NCBI GenBank assembly: GCA_024402335.1
Contig: JAKSTZ010000003.1
Span: 83,826-147,825, forward strand
Direction of reading: 5' to 3'
Origin: Bacteroidales bacterium
Lineage (GTDB): Bacteria > Bacteroidota > Bacteroidia > Bacteroidales > UBA1715
DNA length: 64,000 bases
Below are positions 8,683 to 17,327 of this stretch, one piece after another. A program made the position numbers and the translations under genes. Each line of letters opens with the position of its first letter. Within the stretch, counting starts at the first letter, position 1. The notes under the pieces are model-generated. The model was not told the DNA's origin, did not search any database, and worked only from the letters and a program-made list of their open reading frames with translations.

Positions 8683-10130
8683 TAGAAGGTATATTAAAAA
8701 AAGTTAGAGATTTTATATTTGGGTATCAGAATCAAATTTTATCATTTATTTTTATTCTGTTTTGTCTTAATTATGTAATAATTCGATTTATTTTTATTTT
8801 TAGTTCGGATTATTCTACTATTAATGGAGAGTCTCCTAATATTTGGAACTTATTGCAGATGTTAGAAGGTCGTTCGTTATATGTAAATCCCGAACAACTT
8901 CCCTATGAGGTTTTTATGTATGCACCAATACCTCAATTAGTTTATTATTTTTTTGCATCTCTGTTAGGAATTACTCAATTCCAGAGTTTGTATGTTATGT
9001 GTCGTGGTATAAGCTTTTTATGGAATTTAATTGCGTTTTATTTTATATATAGATTATTACGGACAGAGTATTATAGTTTGAAAAAAGATGTTGCGTTATG
9101 GATAGCTTTAATGTCGGTGTTTTTGATGACAATGTTGAATTGGAATACAAGGGTAGATTCTTGCTCTGTAACATTAATGGTTGTCTCCATTGTTTGTGTC
9201 GTTTATTATATTAGAAAACAATCAATAAAATATATTATTTATTCTGCTATTGCTGCTTCTTTTGCTTTTTATTCAAAACAGGATGGTGTACAGTTGTTTG
9301 TAATTGTTCCATTTGCTTTATTAATAATAAAGGAGAAAAAAGCAGTTATATATTATTTGTTAGTATGTTTTGTAATGCTTTTATTGTTGACAGGTTTGTT
9401 TTATGTAATATGGAAGGAAGCATTTCTATTAAATGTTTTTGGAGGATTGAATAACGGTATATCGTTTTCTCAAATGTTTTATGTGTTCAATAGATATTTT
9501 CAATTTTATACAATATTTCCATATGTAGTAATTTTAATTTGTTTTAAATTAATTGTAAAGTTAGAAGAAGAATCTTCAGATTTACTCTTTGTCGCATTTG
9601 TTGCATTGTCAGCTTTTGTTTTTGCGACAGGAATATCCTTAAAAGCAGGGTCAGGTATAAGTTATTATATGTTTTTTACATGTGTTGGGACTATTTTAAT
9701 AGGAATGTTTTTGTCAAAATGTGCATTAAAAGAATCTATCGTGAAAATAAGTTACTTGTTGTTTCTTTATGTTTTTTTCAGTGGATACGTTTATCATTAT
9801 ATAACTCCGTTTTTGACTTTTTCTAAAACTGAAATAGAGTGTAAACAAAAGATATATGAGTCTTTTTCTTCTAAGATAGATGAAAATTCTTTGGTATATG
9901 TGGACGATGCTGTATTACGCTTAATGTTTTCAAAACAAAGTATATTGCCTAATACGGAGTACTATAGTGTTTCTCCATTTGTTTATAAACTTCCCTCAAA
10001 AGAGGTCTTTTATATTGTAAAGGATAGTGATGGGGTGGACTATGTCGCGCGAGATATATTATTATTTTCTGATTTAAGAGAAGATAAAATAGTTGCTACT
10101 CTTGGAGGTTGGACATTATATAAAAAGTAA
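8679..10130 (+). CDS. Polytopic membrane protein, probable GT-C glycosyltransferase
   Basis: Membrane protein of 483 residues with about eleven hydrophobic segments. An early extracytoplasmic loop with an acidic residue (NGESPN), then an LLEGR-like segment and a YAPIPQLVYY segment, resembles GT39/ArnT-like polyprenyl-phosphate sugar transferases. The C-terminal 80 residues are soluble. The overlap ATGA with the preceding gene shows coupling. The GtrB-like enzyme two genes downstream would supply the lipid-linked sugar, which supports the GT-C reading. A polymerase or plain transporter cannot be excluded. Confidence 0.6.
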   Translation: MIEGILKKVRDFIFGYQNQILSFIFILFCLNYVIIRFIFIFSSDYSTINGESPNIWNLLQMLEGRSLYVNPEQLPYEVFMYAPIPQLVYYFFASLLGITQFQSLYVMCRGISFLWNLIAFYFIYRLLRTEYYSLKKDVALWIALMSVFLMTMLNWNTRVDSCSVTLMVVSIVCVVYYIRKQSIKYIIYSAIAASFAFYSKQDGVQLFVIVPFALLIIKEKKAVIYYLLVCFVMLLLLTGLFYVIWKEAFLLNVFGGLNNGISFSQMFYVFNRYFQFYTIFPYVVILICFKLIVKLEEESSDLLFVAFVALSAFVFATGISLKAGSGISYYMFFTCVGTILIGMFLSKCALKESIVKISYLLFLYVFFSGYVYHYITPFLTFSKTEIECKQKIYESFSSKIDENSLVYVDDAVLRLMFSKQSILPNTEYYSVSPFVYKLPSKEVFYIVKDSDGVDYVARDILLFSDLREDKIVATLGGWTLYKK

Positions 10131-10134
10131 ATTG

Positions 10135-10893
10135 ATGGATATAAAAGAATTGAATGTGAAGACGGGAGAAAAGCGTCATCATCCATGGGAAAAAGCTCGT
10201 GCAAGAATAATATTGTTTCTGTTAAAGAAATATAAAAAGAATTTTAAGAGTGTAGTAGATATAGGATGTGGAGATTGTTTTTTTTTACAAAATTTCTCAG
10301 AGGTATATCCCGAAGTGAAACTACATGCTGTAGATTCTGCTTTTGATGAGTCGTTGGCTGGTGACTTAAAATTAAAAATAAGTAACCTTGAAACTTATAA
10401 TAATATCGAGGAAGTAAAGGTTTTGAAACCAATAGATGTTGTTTTTCTTATGGATGTCTTGGAACATATCAAAGATGATGATCTCTTTTTGAGCCGTTTA
10501 AAACAAAACAAAAATTTTTCAAAAGAAACTTTTTTTGTTATAACAGTCCCGGCATTTAATAAATTATATTGCTCGCATGATAAATGGTTGGGACATTATA
10601 GAAGATATTCTCCAAATCAATTGAGACAGATTGTGAAGAATACAGGTTTTAAATATGTTTCGTCAGGAAGTTTTTTTATGTCCTTGTTATTCGTAAGAGT
10701 GATACAGAAATTATATGAAAGGTTTATAAATAAGACAGATAATGAAGTTAAGGGTGTCGGGGATTGGAAAGGTGGTTTTATGATAACTTTTTTGTATGAA
10801 AAAATCTTGTTGATTGATTTTCTCATTGCATATTTTTTTTCTTATTTCGGAATTAAATTGCCAGGATTATCAACATACATAATTTGTAAGTAA
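10135..10893 (+). CDS. Class I SAM-dependent methyltransferase
   Basis: Methyltransferase of 252 residues with motif I VVDIGCGDC near residue 40, an acidic residue at the end of strand 2 (HAVDSA), and a post-I segment VVFLMDVLEH. The ATG at 10135, 4 bases after the previous stop, is used rather than a TTG at 10093 inside the upstream gene. The region HDKWLGHYRRYSP resembles methyltransferases of cell-wall glycan loci. It sits between the GT-C and GtrB-like genes and may methylate a sugar or the lipid-linked intermediate. Confidence 0.82.
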   Translation: MDIKELNVKTGEKRHHPWEKARARIILFLLKKYKKNFKSVVDIGCGDCFFLQNFSEVYPEVKLHAVDSAFDESLAGDLKLKISNLETYNNIEEVKVLKPIDVVFLMDVLEHIKDDDLFLSRLKQNKNFSKETFFVITVPAFNKLYCSHDKWLGHYRRYSPNQLRQIVKNTGFKYVSSGSFFMSLLFVRVIQKLYERFINKTDNEVKGVGDWKGGFMITFLYEKILLIDFLIAYFFSYFGIKLPGLSTYIICK

Positions 10894-10899
10894 AACATT

Positions 10900-11859
10900 A
10901 TGAAAAAAGTAACAATATTAGTACCGGTTTACAATGAACGAATGGTCTTGCCGCAATTAATAAAGACCATACAGGATTGTATATCTCTTTTAACAATGTA
11001 TCAATGGGAAGTATTATTTGTTGATGATGGTAGTAATGACGATAGTTTGATTGATATAAAAAAATATAGAGATTTAGATGATCGTATTTCATATGTATCT
11101 TTGAGTAGAAATTTTGGAAAAGAACATGCTTTGTTGGCGGGATTAGACTATTCACAAGCTGATGCTGTTATAATAATGGATGCAGATTTGCAAGATCCGC
11201 CATCTTTAATTCCTGAAATGTTGAAATGGTGGGAACAGGGATTTGATGATGTTTATGCCAAAAGAATGTATAGAGGTAAAGAATCGTGGTGTAAAAAGTT
11301 CGTATCTTTAAGATTTTATAAGTTTTTAAATAAAAATTCTCGCTTTGAAATTTTAGAAAATGTTGGGGATTTTCGCTTATTGGATAAAAAGTGTGTTAAT
11401 GTAATTTGTCGAATGCGTGAGTCTGAAAGGTATACCAAGGGTATATTTTGTTGGATTGGTTATAAGAAGAAAGAAATTTTATTTGATAGAAAAGATAGGA
11501 TTGCGGGAGAAACAAAGTGGACTGTTGCATCATTAGTGAATTTAGCAGTTCAAGGTATCACAAGTTTTAGTATAAAACCATTACGTGTTGCAATAGTTAT
11601 GGGATTGTTTGTTTCTTTTCTGTCGATGGTAATGATGTTGTATTTTTTTATAAGAACTTTATTATGGGGAGATCCGGTTGCTGGCTTTCCTGCAACAATA
11701 GTAATAGTGTTGTTTTTAGGTGGGTGTCAGTTGTTTTCTATCGGTATAATTGGTGAATATATTGGTAGAATATTTATGGAAGTGAAAAAAAGACCGTTGT
11801 ATTTAGTTTCAGAATATAATAATTCTGTTATTAATGATGGTGGGAAAGGTGTCTTGTAA
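10900..11859 (+). CDS. GtrB/DPM1-like polyprenyl-phosphate glycosyltransferase
   Basis: Transfers a sugar from a nucleotide donor to undecaprenyl phosphate at the inner membrane. In 319 residues it has the DPM1-type GT2 domain (VPVYNER, VDDGSNDDS, SRNFGKE, and metal motif MDADLQDPP) followed by two C-terminal membrane helices at about 225-255 and 265-290, the GtrB/ArnC architecture. It closes the first operon of the locus. With the GT-C protein two genes upstream it forms a plausible pair: one makes the lipid-linked sugar, the other uses it outside. Confidence 0.88.
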   Translation: MKKVTILVPVYNERMVLPQLIKTIQDCISLLTMYQWEVLFVDDGSNDDSLIDIKKYRDLDDRISYVSLSRNFGKEHALLAGLDYSQADAVIIMDADLQDPPSLIPEMLKWWEQGFDDVYAKRMYRGKESWCKKFVSLRFYKFLNKNSRFEILENVGDFRLLDKKCVNVICRMRESERYTKGIFCWIGYKKKEILFDRKDRIAGETKWTVASLVNLAVQGITSFSIKPLRVAIVMGLFVSFLSMVMMLYFFIRTLLWGDPVAGFPATIVIVLFLGGCQLFSIGIIGEYIGRIFMEVKKRPLYLVSEYNNSVINDGGKGVL

Positions 11860-11917
11860 TATTTTATTCTTTTAAAGTTCTTGATAGATGAATATAAGAT
11901 TCATGGTAAAACTAAAA

Positions 11918-11986
11918 TCTCCAAACAACCGAAAAATAAATCTCCAAACAACCGAAAAATAAATCTCCAAATAACCGAAAAATAAT
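11918..11986 (+). repeat. 23-bp tandem repeat upstream of ATPase gene 2
   Basis: Three units begin at 11918, 11941 and 11964, exactly 23 bases apart, each starting TCTCCAAA and containing ACCGAAAAATAA. The first two are identical; the third differs at one visible base. The array ends about 30 bases before the -7 box of the next gene. Confidence 0.85.
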
Positions 11987-12016
11987 TGCAGCATATTGAT
12001 ATTTTGCAAAATGTTA

Positions 12017-12024
12017 TACCTTTG
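12017..12024 (+). promoter_or_regulatory. -7 promoter box of ATPase gene 2
   Basis: TACCTTTG matches TAnnTTTG, 14 bases before the ATG at 12039. Confidence 0.6.
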
Positions 12025-12038
12025 CAAAAAGGTGTGTT

Positions 12039-13328
12039 ATGGAACAAAAGCCGACATATAACAATCGCATAGCTGATGAAGTACTGGCACGAAAACTATT
12101 GTCTTCTAGTGCTGTGTTACTTCAAGGACCAAAATGGTGCGGTAAGACAACTACGGCAGAACAGCTTGCCAAAAGCGTATTGTATATGGCTGATCCAGAT
12201 GCCTTACAAAAGAATCTGTTTATAGCCTCTACCAATGTAAAGTCATTATTGGTTGGCGACAACCCTCGTTTGATTGATGAATGGCAGGTTGCACCGCAAA
12301 TTTGGGATGCCGTTCGTTTTGAATCAGATAAACGAAAAAATGTTGGTCAATTTATTCTAACAGGCTCTGCTGTTCCTCCTGTAACAAATAAAATTCAACA
12401 TACAGGAACAGGGCGGATTTCGCGTGTTACGATGCGTCCAATGAGTTTGTGGGAATCGAAAGAAAGCAATGGGGCAATAAGCCTACAAGATTTGTTTGAA
12501 AAGGGTGGAGAACCGATTTTTGGAGAATGCGAAAAAAAATTAGAAGACATTGCATATTACATTTGTCGTGGTGGGTGGCCAATGGCGGCAACGATTATGA
12601 AAGGTGAAAGTGCATTAGAAACAGCATATTCGTATTATGAAGCAATAACAGAAATAGACATTTCCAGAGTAGATTCGGTACGACGTAGCCAGGAACGCAC
12701 AAAAAAGTTGATGCGTTCATTAGCTCGCAATCAAGGAACACAAACCAGTTATTCAAAACTGAAAGATGACATGGCGACAAATGACAGTCGTACATTGGAC
12801 GAAGATACAGTTGCTTCATATATAGAGGCATTGAAAAAGATTTTTGTCGTGGAAGACATGGAAGCCTGGAATCCTAACCTAAGAAGTAAATGTTCGATTC
12901 GCACTACCGACACACGATATTTTGTCGATCCATCAATTGCGGTTGCGGCCCTTGGTATAGGTCCGAATGATTTGCTGAACGATTTAAACACCATGGGGTT
13001 TCTTTTTGAAACAATGGCTGTACGCGATTTGCGTGTATATGCAGATGCACTATATGGCCGAGTGTTTCATTATCGTGATAATAATAATTTAGAATGTGAT
13101 GCTGTTGTTCATTTGCGTGATGGACATTACGGTCTTGTGGAAATAAAGTTGGGTGGCGAAAAACTCATTAATGAAGCTATTGAGTCATTGAACAAATTGG
13201 CAAGCAAAATTAATACGGACAAAATGTATCCTCCTTCGTTTAAAATGGTTTTAACTGCAGTTGGCAATATCGCATATCTGCACGAGAAAGGTGTTTATGT
13301 TGTTCCAATAGGATGCTTAAAATCGTAA
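12039..13328 (+). CDS. AAA ATPase with C-terminal DUF4143 (ATPase 2)
   Basis: Second member of the AAA_14/DUF4143 family in the locus, 429 residues, clearly diverged from the other two. Walker A is GPKWCGKT at 30-37, Walker B the RLIDEWQ segment, and sensor-like TGSA follows. A PD-(D/E)XK-like signature is retained near the C-terminus: Asp354 and Glu368-x-Lys370 in VEIK. It has its own promoter and a 23-bp repeat array, and is followed 7 bases later by a glycosyltransferase. A role in the polysaccharide is not implied; these genes look like independent accessory units. Confidence 0.88.
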   Translation: MEQKPTYNNRIADEVLARKLLSSSAVLLQGPKWCGKTTTAEQLAKSVLYMADPDALQKNLFIASTNVKSLLVGDNPRLIDEWQVAPQIWDAVRFESDKRKNVGQFILTGSAVPPVTNKIQHTGTGRISRVTMRPMSLWESKESNGAISLQDLFEKGGEPIFGECEKKLEDIAYYICRGGWPMAATIMKGESALETAYSYYEAITEIDISRVDSVRRSQERTKKLMRSLARNQGTQTSYSKLKDDMATNDSRTLDEDTVASYIEALKKIFVVEDMEAWNPNLRSKCSIRTTDTRYFVDPSIAVAALGIGPNDLLNDLNTMGFLFETMAVRDLRVYADALYGRVFHYRDNNNLECDAVVHLRDGHYGLVEIKLGGEKLINEAIESLNKLASKINTDKMYPPSFKMVLTAVGNIAYLHEKGVYVVPIGCLKS

Positions 13329-13335
13329 AAAAAAA

Positions 13336-14457
13336 ATGTTTCGAATTCTCCACATAATACCTCGATTACGTAAAGGCGGAGCAGAACGGCTTTGCTTGGA
13401 TATTTGTAATGAGTTACAAAAGCGAGAGAATACCCAGGTACAACTGATTACATTTTCAGAAGAAAATGCGTATCCGTTTTTAACGGAATCATTAGATTGG
13501 AAGATAGTCCCTGCTTGTGTAAAATTATCGGTATTTCATAAGAATCAGTATTTTGTTGAATCTTTGCAAAGAGCAATTGAGGATTTTGCTCCTGCTGTTA
13601 TCCATACCCATTTGTTTGAAGCTGAAGTTGTCTCCCGTTCTGTATTTTATCCACAAGCGAAATGGTTCTCGCATTGCCACGATAATATGAAACAATTCAA
13701 GAGTTTTAAGATTAAAACTGTATTAAATAAGGAATTGTTTACGAATTATTTTGAACGAAAACATTTGTTACAACGATATAAGGCTAATGGTGGGAATACC
13801 TTTATTGCTATATCGAAAGATACCGAAGCTTATTTCAAGCAGAATGTGGATGATTTAGAAACTGTACTTCTTCCCAATGCAATTGATTATCGGAGATTTT
13901 ACAGAAAAACAAACAAAACAAATTCAGATTGCCTTCGCTTAGTTCATGTTGGTTCTTTTACAGCTAATAAAAACCAAAAATTTTTAGTGGAAGTTGCTTC
14001 TATATTACAAAGTAGAAATATTTTGTTTGAATTACATTTCTTAGGTGCAGGAGAGTGCTATAAGGAAGTTGAGAATTTGGTTATAGAAAAACAATTGCAA
14101 CATCAAGTTGTTATGCATGGTAATATTGCAAATGTAGAAGAGTATTTGTGGCAGTCTGATTTGTATGTACATTCTTCTTTTTCTGAAGCCTTAGGCTTAA
14201 CACTTATTGAAGCCATGGCAGCAGGTTTGCCTATTGTAACTCTTGATGGTAAAGGTAACCGTGATTTAGTCGAGGAAGGTAAGAATGGGTATATGGTATA
14301 CGAACAAAATCCAGAATTATTTGCAGATAAGATTTTAGAAATATGGAACGATAAACAAAAATATCAGGAAATGTCATTGTATGCACAAGAGTTTGCAAAA
14401 CGGTATGATATAGTTCCGTATGTGGATCGATTGTTTGAGATTTATTCCGAAAAATAA
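13336..14457 (+). CDS. Glycosyltransferase family 4
   Basis: GT-B retaining transferase of 373 residues. The N-terminal domain opens with a glycine-rich loop (RLRKGGAERL) and the C-terminal domain has the GT4 signature, an SEALGLTLIEAMAAGLPIV segment in which the first Glu and last Glu form the EX7E pair. It lies 7 bases after ATPase 2 and may be read from that promoter. It probably adds a hexose to the polysaccharide backbone; specificity is not readable. Confidence 0.87.
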   Translation: MFRILHIIPRLRKGGAERLCLDICNELQKRENTQVQLITFSEENAYPFLTESLDWKIVPACVKLSVFHKNQYFVESLQRAIEDFAPAVIHTHLFEAEVVSRSVFYPQAKWFSHCHDNMKQFKSFKIKTVLNKELFTNYFERKHLLQRYKANGGNTFIAISKDTEAYFKQNVDDLETVLLPNAIDYRRFYRKTNKTNSDCLRLVHVGSFTANKNQKFLVEVASILQSRNILFELHFLGAGECYKEVENLVIEKQLQHQVVMHGNIANVEEYLWQSDLYVHSSFSEALGLTLIEAMAAGLPIVTLDGKGNRDLVEEGKNGYMVYEQNPELFADKILEIWNDKQKYQEMSLYAQEFAKRYDIVPYVDRLFEIYSEK

Positions 14458-14593
14458 TTAATATAATCTGTCCTTTTTTAGTATATACCTTGGTTTTGAA
14501 ACAAAGGTTATGTCTTTGTGTTTGAAAGACAATGTGTTACGTGTTGCAAAAAATAAATAAAGAAATGGAACCTTGAGTCTACTTGAACTTTAG

Positions 14594-14601
14594 TATCTTT
14601 G
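14594..14601 (+). promoter_or_regulatory. -7 promoter box ahead of the GxxExxY pseudogene
   Basis: TATCTTTG matches TAnnTTTG. The transcript would begin just before the first flanking repeat copy (14626), placing that repeat in the 5' leader. Confidence 0.5.
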
Positions 14602-14625
14602 TGGTTACCAGCGAAATCAATTAGT

Positions 14626-14690
14626 AACCACGAATTATCACAAATTAACACGAAGGGACTTAGAAAATTTCGTGAGTTTAGTGGTTAATA
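14626..14690. repeat. GxxExxY-flanking repeat, copy A
   Basis: This 65-base segment starts AACCACGAATTATCACAAA and ends GTGGTTAAT, the ends being inverted with respect to each other. A second copy in the same orientation lies on the other side of the pseudogene at 15112-15175. Confidence 0.75.
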
Positions 14691-14719
14691 TATATTATGA
14701 ACCAATAATTAAAAACACT

Positions 14720-15092
14720 ATGGATTTACTTTACAAGGAAGAAGTTTATGAGATAATCGGTGCCTGTCTTGCTGTACATCGGGAATTGGGCAAAGGATTC
14801 CTTGAAGCGGTTTATCAAGAAGCTCTGGAGATAGAGCTGCAAAACAACTTTATAGATTATGAAAGAGAAAAAGAACTGACAATATTTTACAAAGGAATAG
14901 AATTGAAAAAAGAAATATTATGCTGATTTCTTTTGCTACAACAAAATTATTGTCGAGCTAAAAGCTACATCATCATTACTTCCTGAACACGAAGCACAAC
15001 TTTTAAATTATTTGAAAGTGACAAAGAAAAGGGTTGGCTTGTTAATTAACTTCGGAGAACAAAGTCTAAAATATAAACGTTTCATTCTATGA
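14720..15092 (+). pseudogene. GxxExxY family protein, frameshifted
   Basis: The family is small, of unknown function, and contains a PD-(D/E)XK-like core. The first part from the ATG at 14720 reads the typical YEIIGACLAVHRELGKGFLE segment, which contains the name motif GxxExxY. It stops with TGA at 14924-14926. The missing second half continues in another frame from 14922: [15 protein letters not shown], then [10 protein letters not shown] and the LKYKRF ending, stopping at 15092. A single-base change just before 14922 explains the break. Repeats at 14626 and 15112 flank it. A sequencing error or programmed frameshift is possible. Confidence 0.8.
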
Positions 15093-15111
15093 AAATTCAT
15101 GTATTTTATAG

Positions 15112-15175
15112 AACCACGAATTATCACAAAAGGAATTAGAATATTTCGTGAAAATTCGTGTAATTAGTGGTTAAT
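15112..15175. repeat. GxxExxY-flanking repeat, copy B
   Basis: Direct copy of the segment at 14626, beginning AACCACGAATTATCACAAA and ending GTGGTTAAT, with a partly different middle. It runs into a -7 box (TACCTTTG, 15175-15182) that could drive the next open frame. Confidence 0.75.
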
Positions 15176-15218
15176 ACCTTTGTTATGAAAAAAGTTTGTA
15201 TATTTGTTTTGATAAACA

Positions 15219-15503
15219 GTGAGTTATGTTTTTGTTGAAGAACCGTTTAACGAAAATGTTACTTTTGAATATTCTAACTGGGGATATGGGTACGTTGCAG
15301 ATCTTGTACTAAAAAGTACCGAGAAAAGTACCGAGAAAAGTACCGAGAAAATATTGACTATTATAAAAGAGCAACCACATATTACAATTATAGAATTGTG
15401 TAAACAAGCAGGCTTGTCCGATAAGGGGGTTCGTAAAAATTTGGATAAATTAAAGAAAGAAGGTTTACTTTTGCGTGTAGGCCCCGATAAAGGTGGCTAT
15501 TAG
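15219..15503 (+). pseudogene. Remnant of an AlbA_2-type regulator (C-terminal winged helix)
   Basis: The 94-codon frame opens with GTG and has no early ATG. The C-terminal 55 residues form a winged helix-turn-helix (ILTIIKEQPHITIIELCKQ, then GVRKNLDKLKKEG and a RVGPDKGGY ending) that closely resembles the tail of schlafen/AlbA_2-domain regulators; the AlbA domain itself is absent. Residues KSTE are repeated three times because of a 12-bp perfect tandem repeat, common at this linker in the family. It is best read as a broken gene whose 5' part is lost, though a short functional DNA-binding protein is possible. It is 13 bases ahead of a GT4 gene. Confidence 0.55.
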
Positions 15504-15516
15504 AAAATAATAAAAA

Positions 15517-16770
15517 ATGAATAAAAAAACTCTCATATTTCTCTGTGATAATTACCCCATCGCAGCTCGTGAATTCTTTGTGGATGACGAGATGAAGGTG
15601 ATAGCTCCGTATTTTGAGAAAATACTAGTGCTTACTTCTGCACAACCTGATGGTGCGGAGCTACAGCGGTATGTTCCTGAAAATATGGAAGTAAGGCAAT
15701 TTTCTCGTACAGATTTGGAAACGCAAAAATGGAAATCGATATGGCGTTTGTTCACACCTATGGTGCTGACGGAAATTTGTTTTGTTGTGAAAACACTGCC
15801 GGTAAAATATTGGTTGCAGGCATTCAAGATATTGTTTGTTGAGGTTCATAGGGCATTCAATCTGAAAAAAATCATAAAAACATATTGTAGAGACGTGGTG
15901 CACCGCGTCTCTACTGATTGTGTATTCTATTCCTATTGGCACGATTATAAGGCAATGGCAATAGCATTAATGCGTAAGGATAATCCAAATATAAAATGTT
16001 ATGCCCGTGCCCATCGGTGGGATGTATTTGCAGAAGAAAATAATCCTCCGTATTTACCTTTTAAAAATTTTGTTATAGAAAATTTATCAAAAACTATATC
16101 GATATCGGAAGCAGGAAAAAGCTCATTTGAATCGTATTTGTCTCGAAAATTGAATGATAAAGTACTTGTTTCCCGATTAGGTAAGTTTAATGACAGGATA
16201 CCTCTATTTGAAAAAACAAATGATGATTTTGTTATTTGTAGTTGCAGCAATATAAATCCAATGAAGCGATTGCACTTAGTTGTAGAGATTTTATCTCAAA
16301 TGAATGTGAAGAATGTTTCTTGGGTTCATTTTGGGGATGGCTATGAAGATTCAAAAAAACAAATTTATAAGACTATACAGGAAATGCTTCCTGATATGAT
16401 TTTTGAATTTAAAGGTATGGTACCTAATGAACAGATTTTGGATTTCTATGCAGAAAATTATGTGGATTTATTTATAAATGTAAGTGATAACGAGGGGATA
16501 CCTGTAAGTATTATGGAAGCATTGTCTGCAGGAATTCCCGTTATTGCAACGAATGTTGGTGGGACAGCGGAAGCAGTCTCTCGATCTGTTGGTTTTTTAA
16601 TAAAAAAGGATTTTGATAAAAAAGAAGTTGCAAAATGTATAGATGCATATCTGCAATCTGATTTAACTACTCAAGAGGCTTATCGTAGAAATGCGTATGA
16701 ATTTTGGTTGAATAATTATAATGCACAGTCTAATTATACTACATTTGTTACCGATATATTGAAACAATGA
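15517..16770 (+). CDS. Glycosyltransferase family 4, carrying an in-frame palindrome
   Basis: GT-B transferase of 417 residues with the C-terminal donor-binding segment: CSNINPMKR, then FHxxGxG-like HFGDGYE, then NEGIPVSIMEALSAGIPVIATNVGG with the EX7E pair. The N-terminal acceptor domain contains an unusual stretch at about residues 124-133 encoded by a 28-base palindrome (15887-15914). The next gene overlaps by 4 bases. It is predicted to add a sugar to the polysaccharide in the cytoplasm. Confidence 0.87.
   Translation: MNKKTLIFLCDNYPIAAREFFVDDEMKVIAPYFEKILVLTSAQPDGAELQRYVPENMEVRQFSRTDLETQKWKSIWRLFTPMVLTEICFVVKTLPVKYWLQAFKILFVEVHRAFNLKKIIKTYCRDVVHRVSTDCVFYSYWHDYKAMAIALMRKDNPNIKCYARAHRWDVFAEENNPPYLPFKNFVIENLSKTISISEAGKSSFESYLSRKLNDKVLVSRLGKFNDRIPLFEKTNDDFVICSCSNINPMKRLHLVVEILSQMNVKNVSWVHFGDGYEDSKKQIYKTIQEMLPDMIFEFKGMVPNEQILDFYAENYVDLFINVSDNEGIPVSIMEALSAGIPVIATNVGGTAEAVSRSVGFLIKKDFDKKEVAKCIDAYLQSDLTTQEAYRRNAYEFWLNNYNAQSNYTTFVTDILKQ
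15887..15914. repeat. 28-bp palindrome inside a glycosyltransferase gene
   Basis: The arms GTAGAGACG and CGTCTCTAC enclose GGTGCACC. The whole is palindromic except for one T/G pair. Palindromes of this GTAGAGACG type are widespread dispersed repeats in Bacteroidota and cyanobacteria. Here it is translated without breaking the frame. Confidence 0.75.
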
Positions 16771-17327
16771 TTAAACGATTAAAGCAGAAATTAAGATATC
16801 TTTTTGCAAAGAAGGTTTGTCCAGAGATAATTGGCGGTTGGAGGAATGCAAATGGTGTTTTTTGTAAACATACAGGTGTTAGTAATATGACGCATATTTC
16901 TCAAGATGGGGAAAATTTATATATAGGCAATAATGTTTTTATTGGTCATTTTAATTATATAGATGGAAAAAATGCTCCTTTGATTATTTGTGACAATGTT
17001 GAAATAACAAACTATACAAGTGTTTTAACTCATTCGACACATAATGCCATTCGATTTTCATTGGCAAAAGAAACAAAACTAGTAGGGCCTGTATTTATTG
17101 GTGAATGCACATATGTTGGTCCTCATGTAGTTATCATGCCAAATACAAGAATTGGCAAGGGGTGTATAATTTCAGCATATTCGTATGTAAAAGGGAATTA
17201 TCCAGATTATTCTATTTTGCGAGGTCAACCAGCTCGTGTAATAGGAGATACTAGGAAGATAGATAAAGATTTGTTGGAAAAATATCCTGATTTACAATGT
17301 TTGTATTATAATAATGAAAATAATTAA
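16767..17327 (+). CDS. Left-handed beta-helix acyltransferase (WcaF-like)
   Basis: Hexapeptide-repeat transferase of 186 residues. Repeats run from about 45 to 150 (IGNNVFIGHFNYIDG, then VGPHVVIMPNTRIGKG) and end with RGQPARVIG, the segment that closes the acetyl-CoA pocket. The catalytic His is probably in LTHSTHN. ATGA overlap with the preceding GT4 gene and a 14-base overlap with the next show one operon. It is likely an O-acetyltransferase for a glycan sugar; serine acetyltransferase-type activity is less likely because the N-terminal helical domain is missing. Confidence 0.83.
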   Translation: MIKRLKQKLRYLFAKKVCPEIIGGWRNANGVFCKHTGVSNMTHISQDGENLYIGNNVFIGHFNYIDGKNAPLIICDNVEITNYTSVLTHSTHNAIRFSLAKETKLVGPVFIGECTYVGPHVVIMPNTRIGKGCIISAYSYVKGNYPDYSILRGQPARVIGDTRKIDKDLLEKYPDLQCLYYNNENN

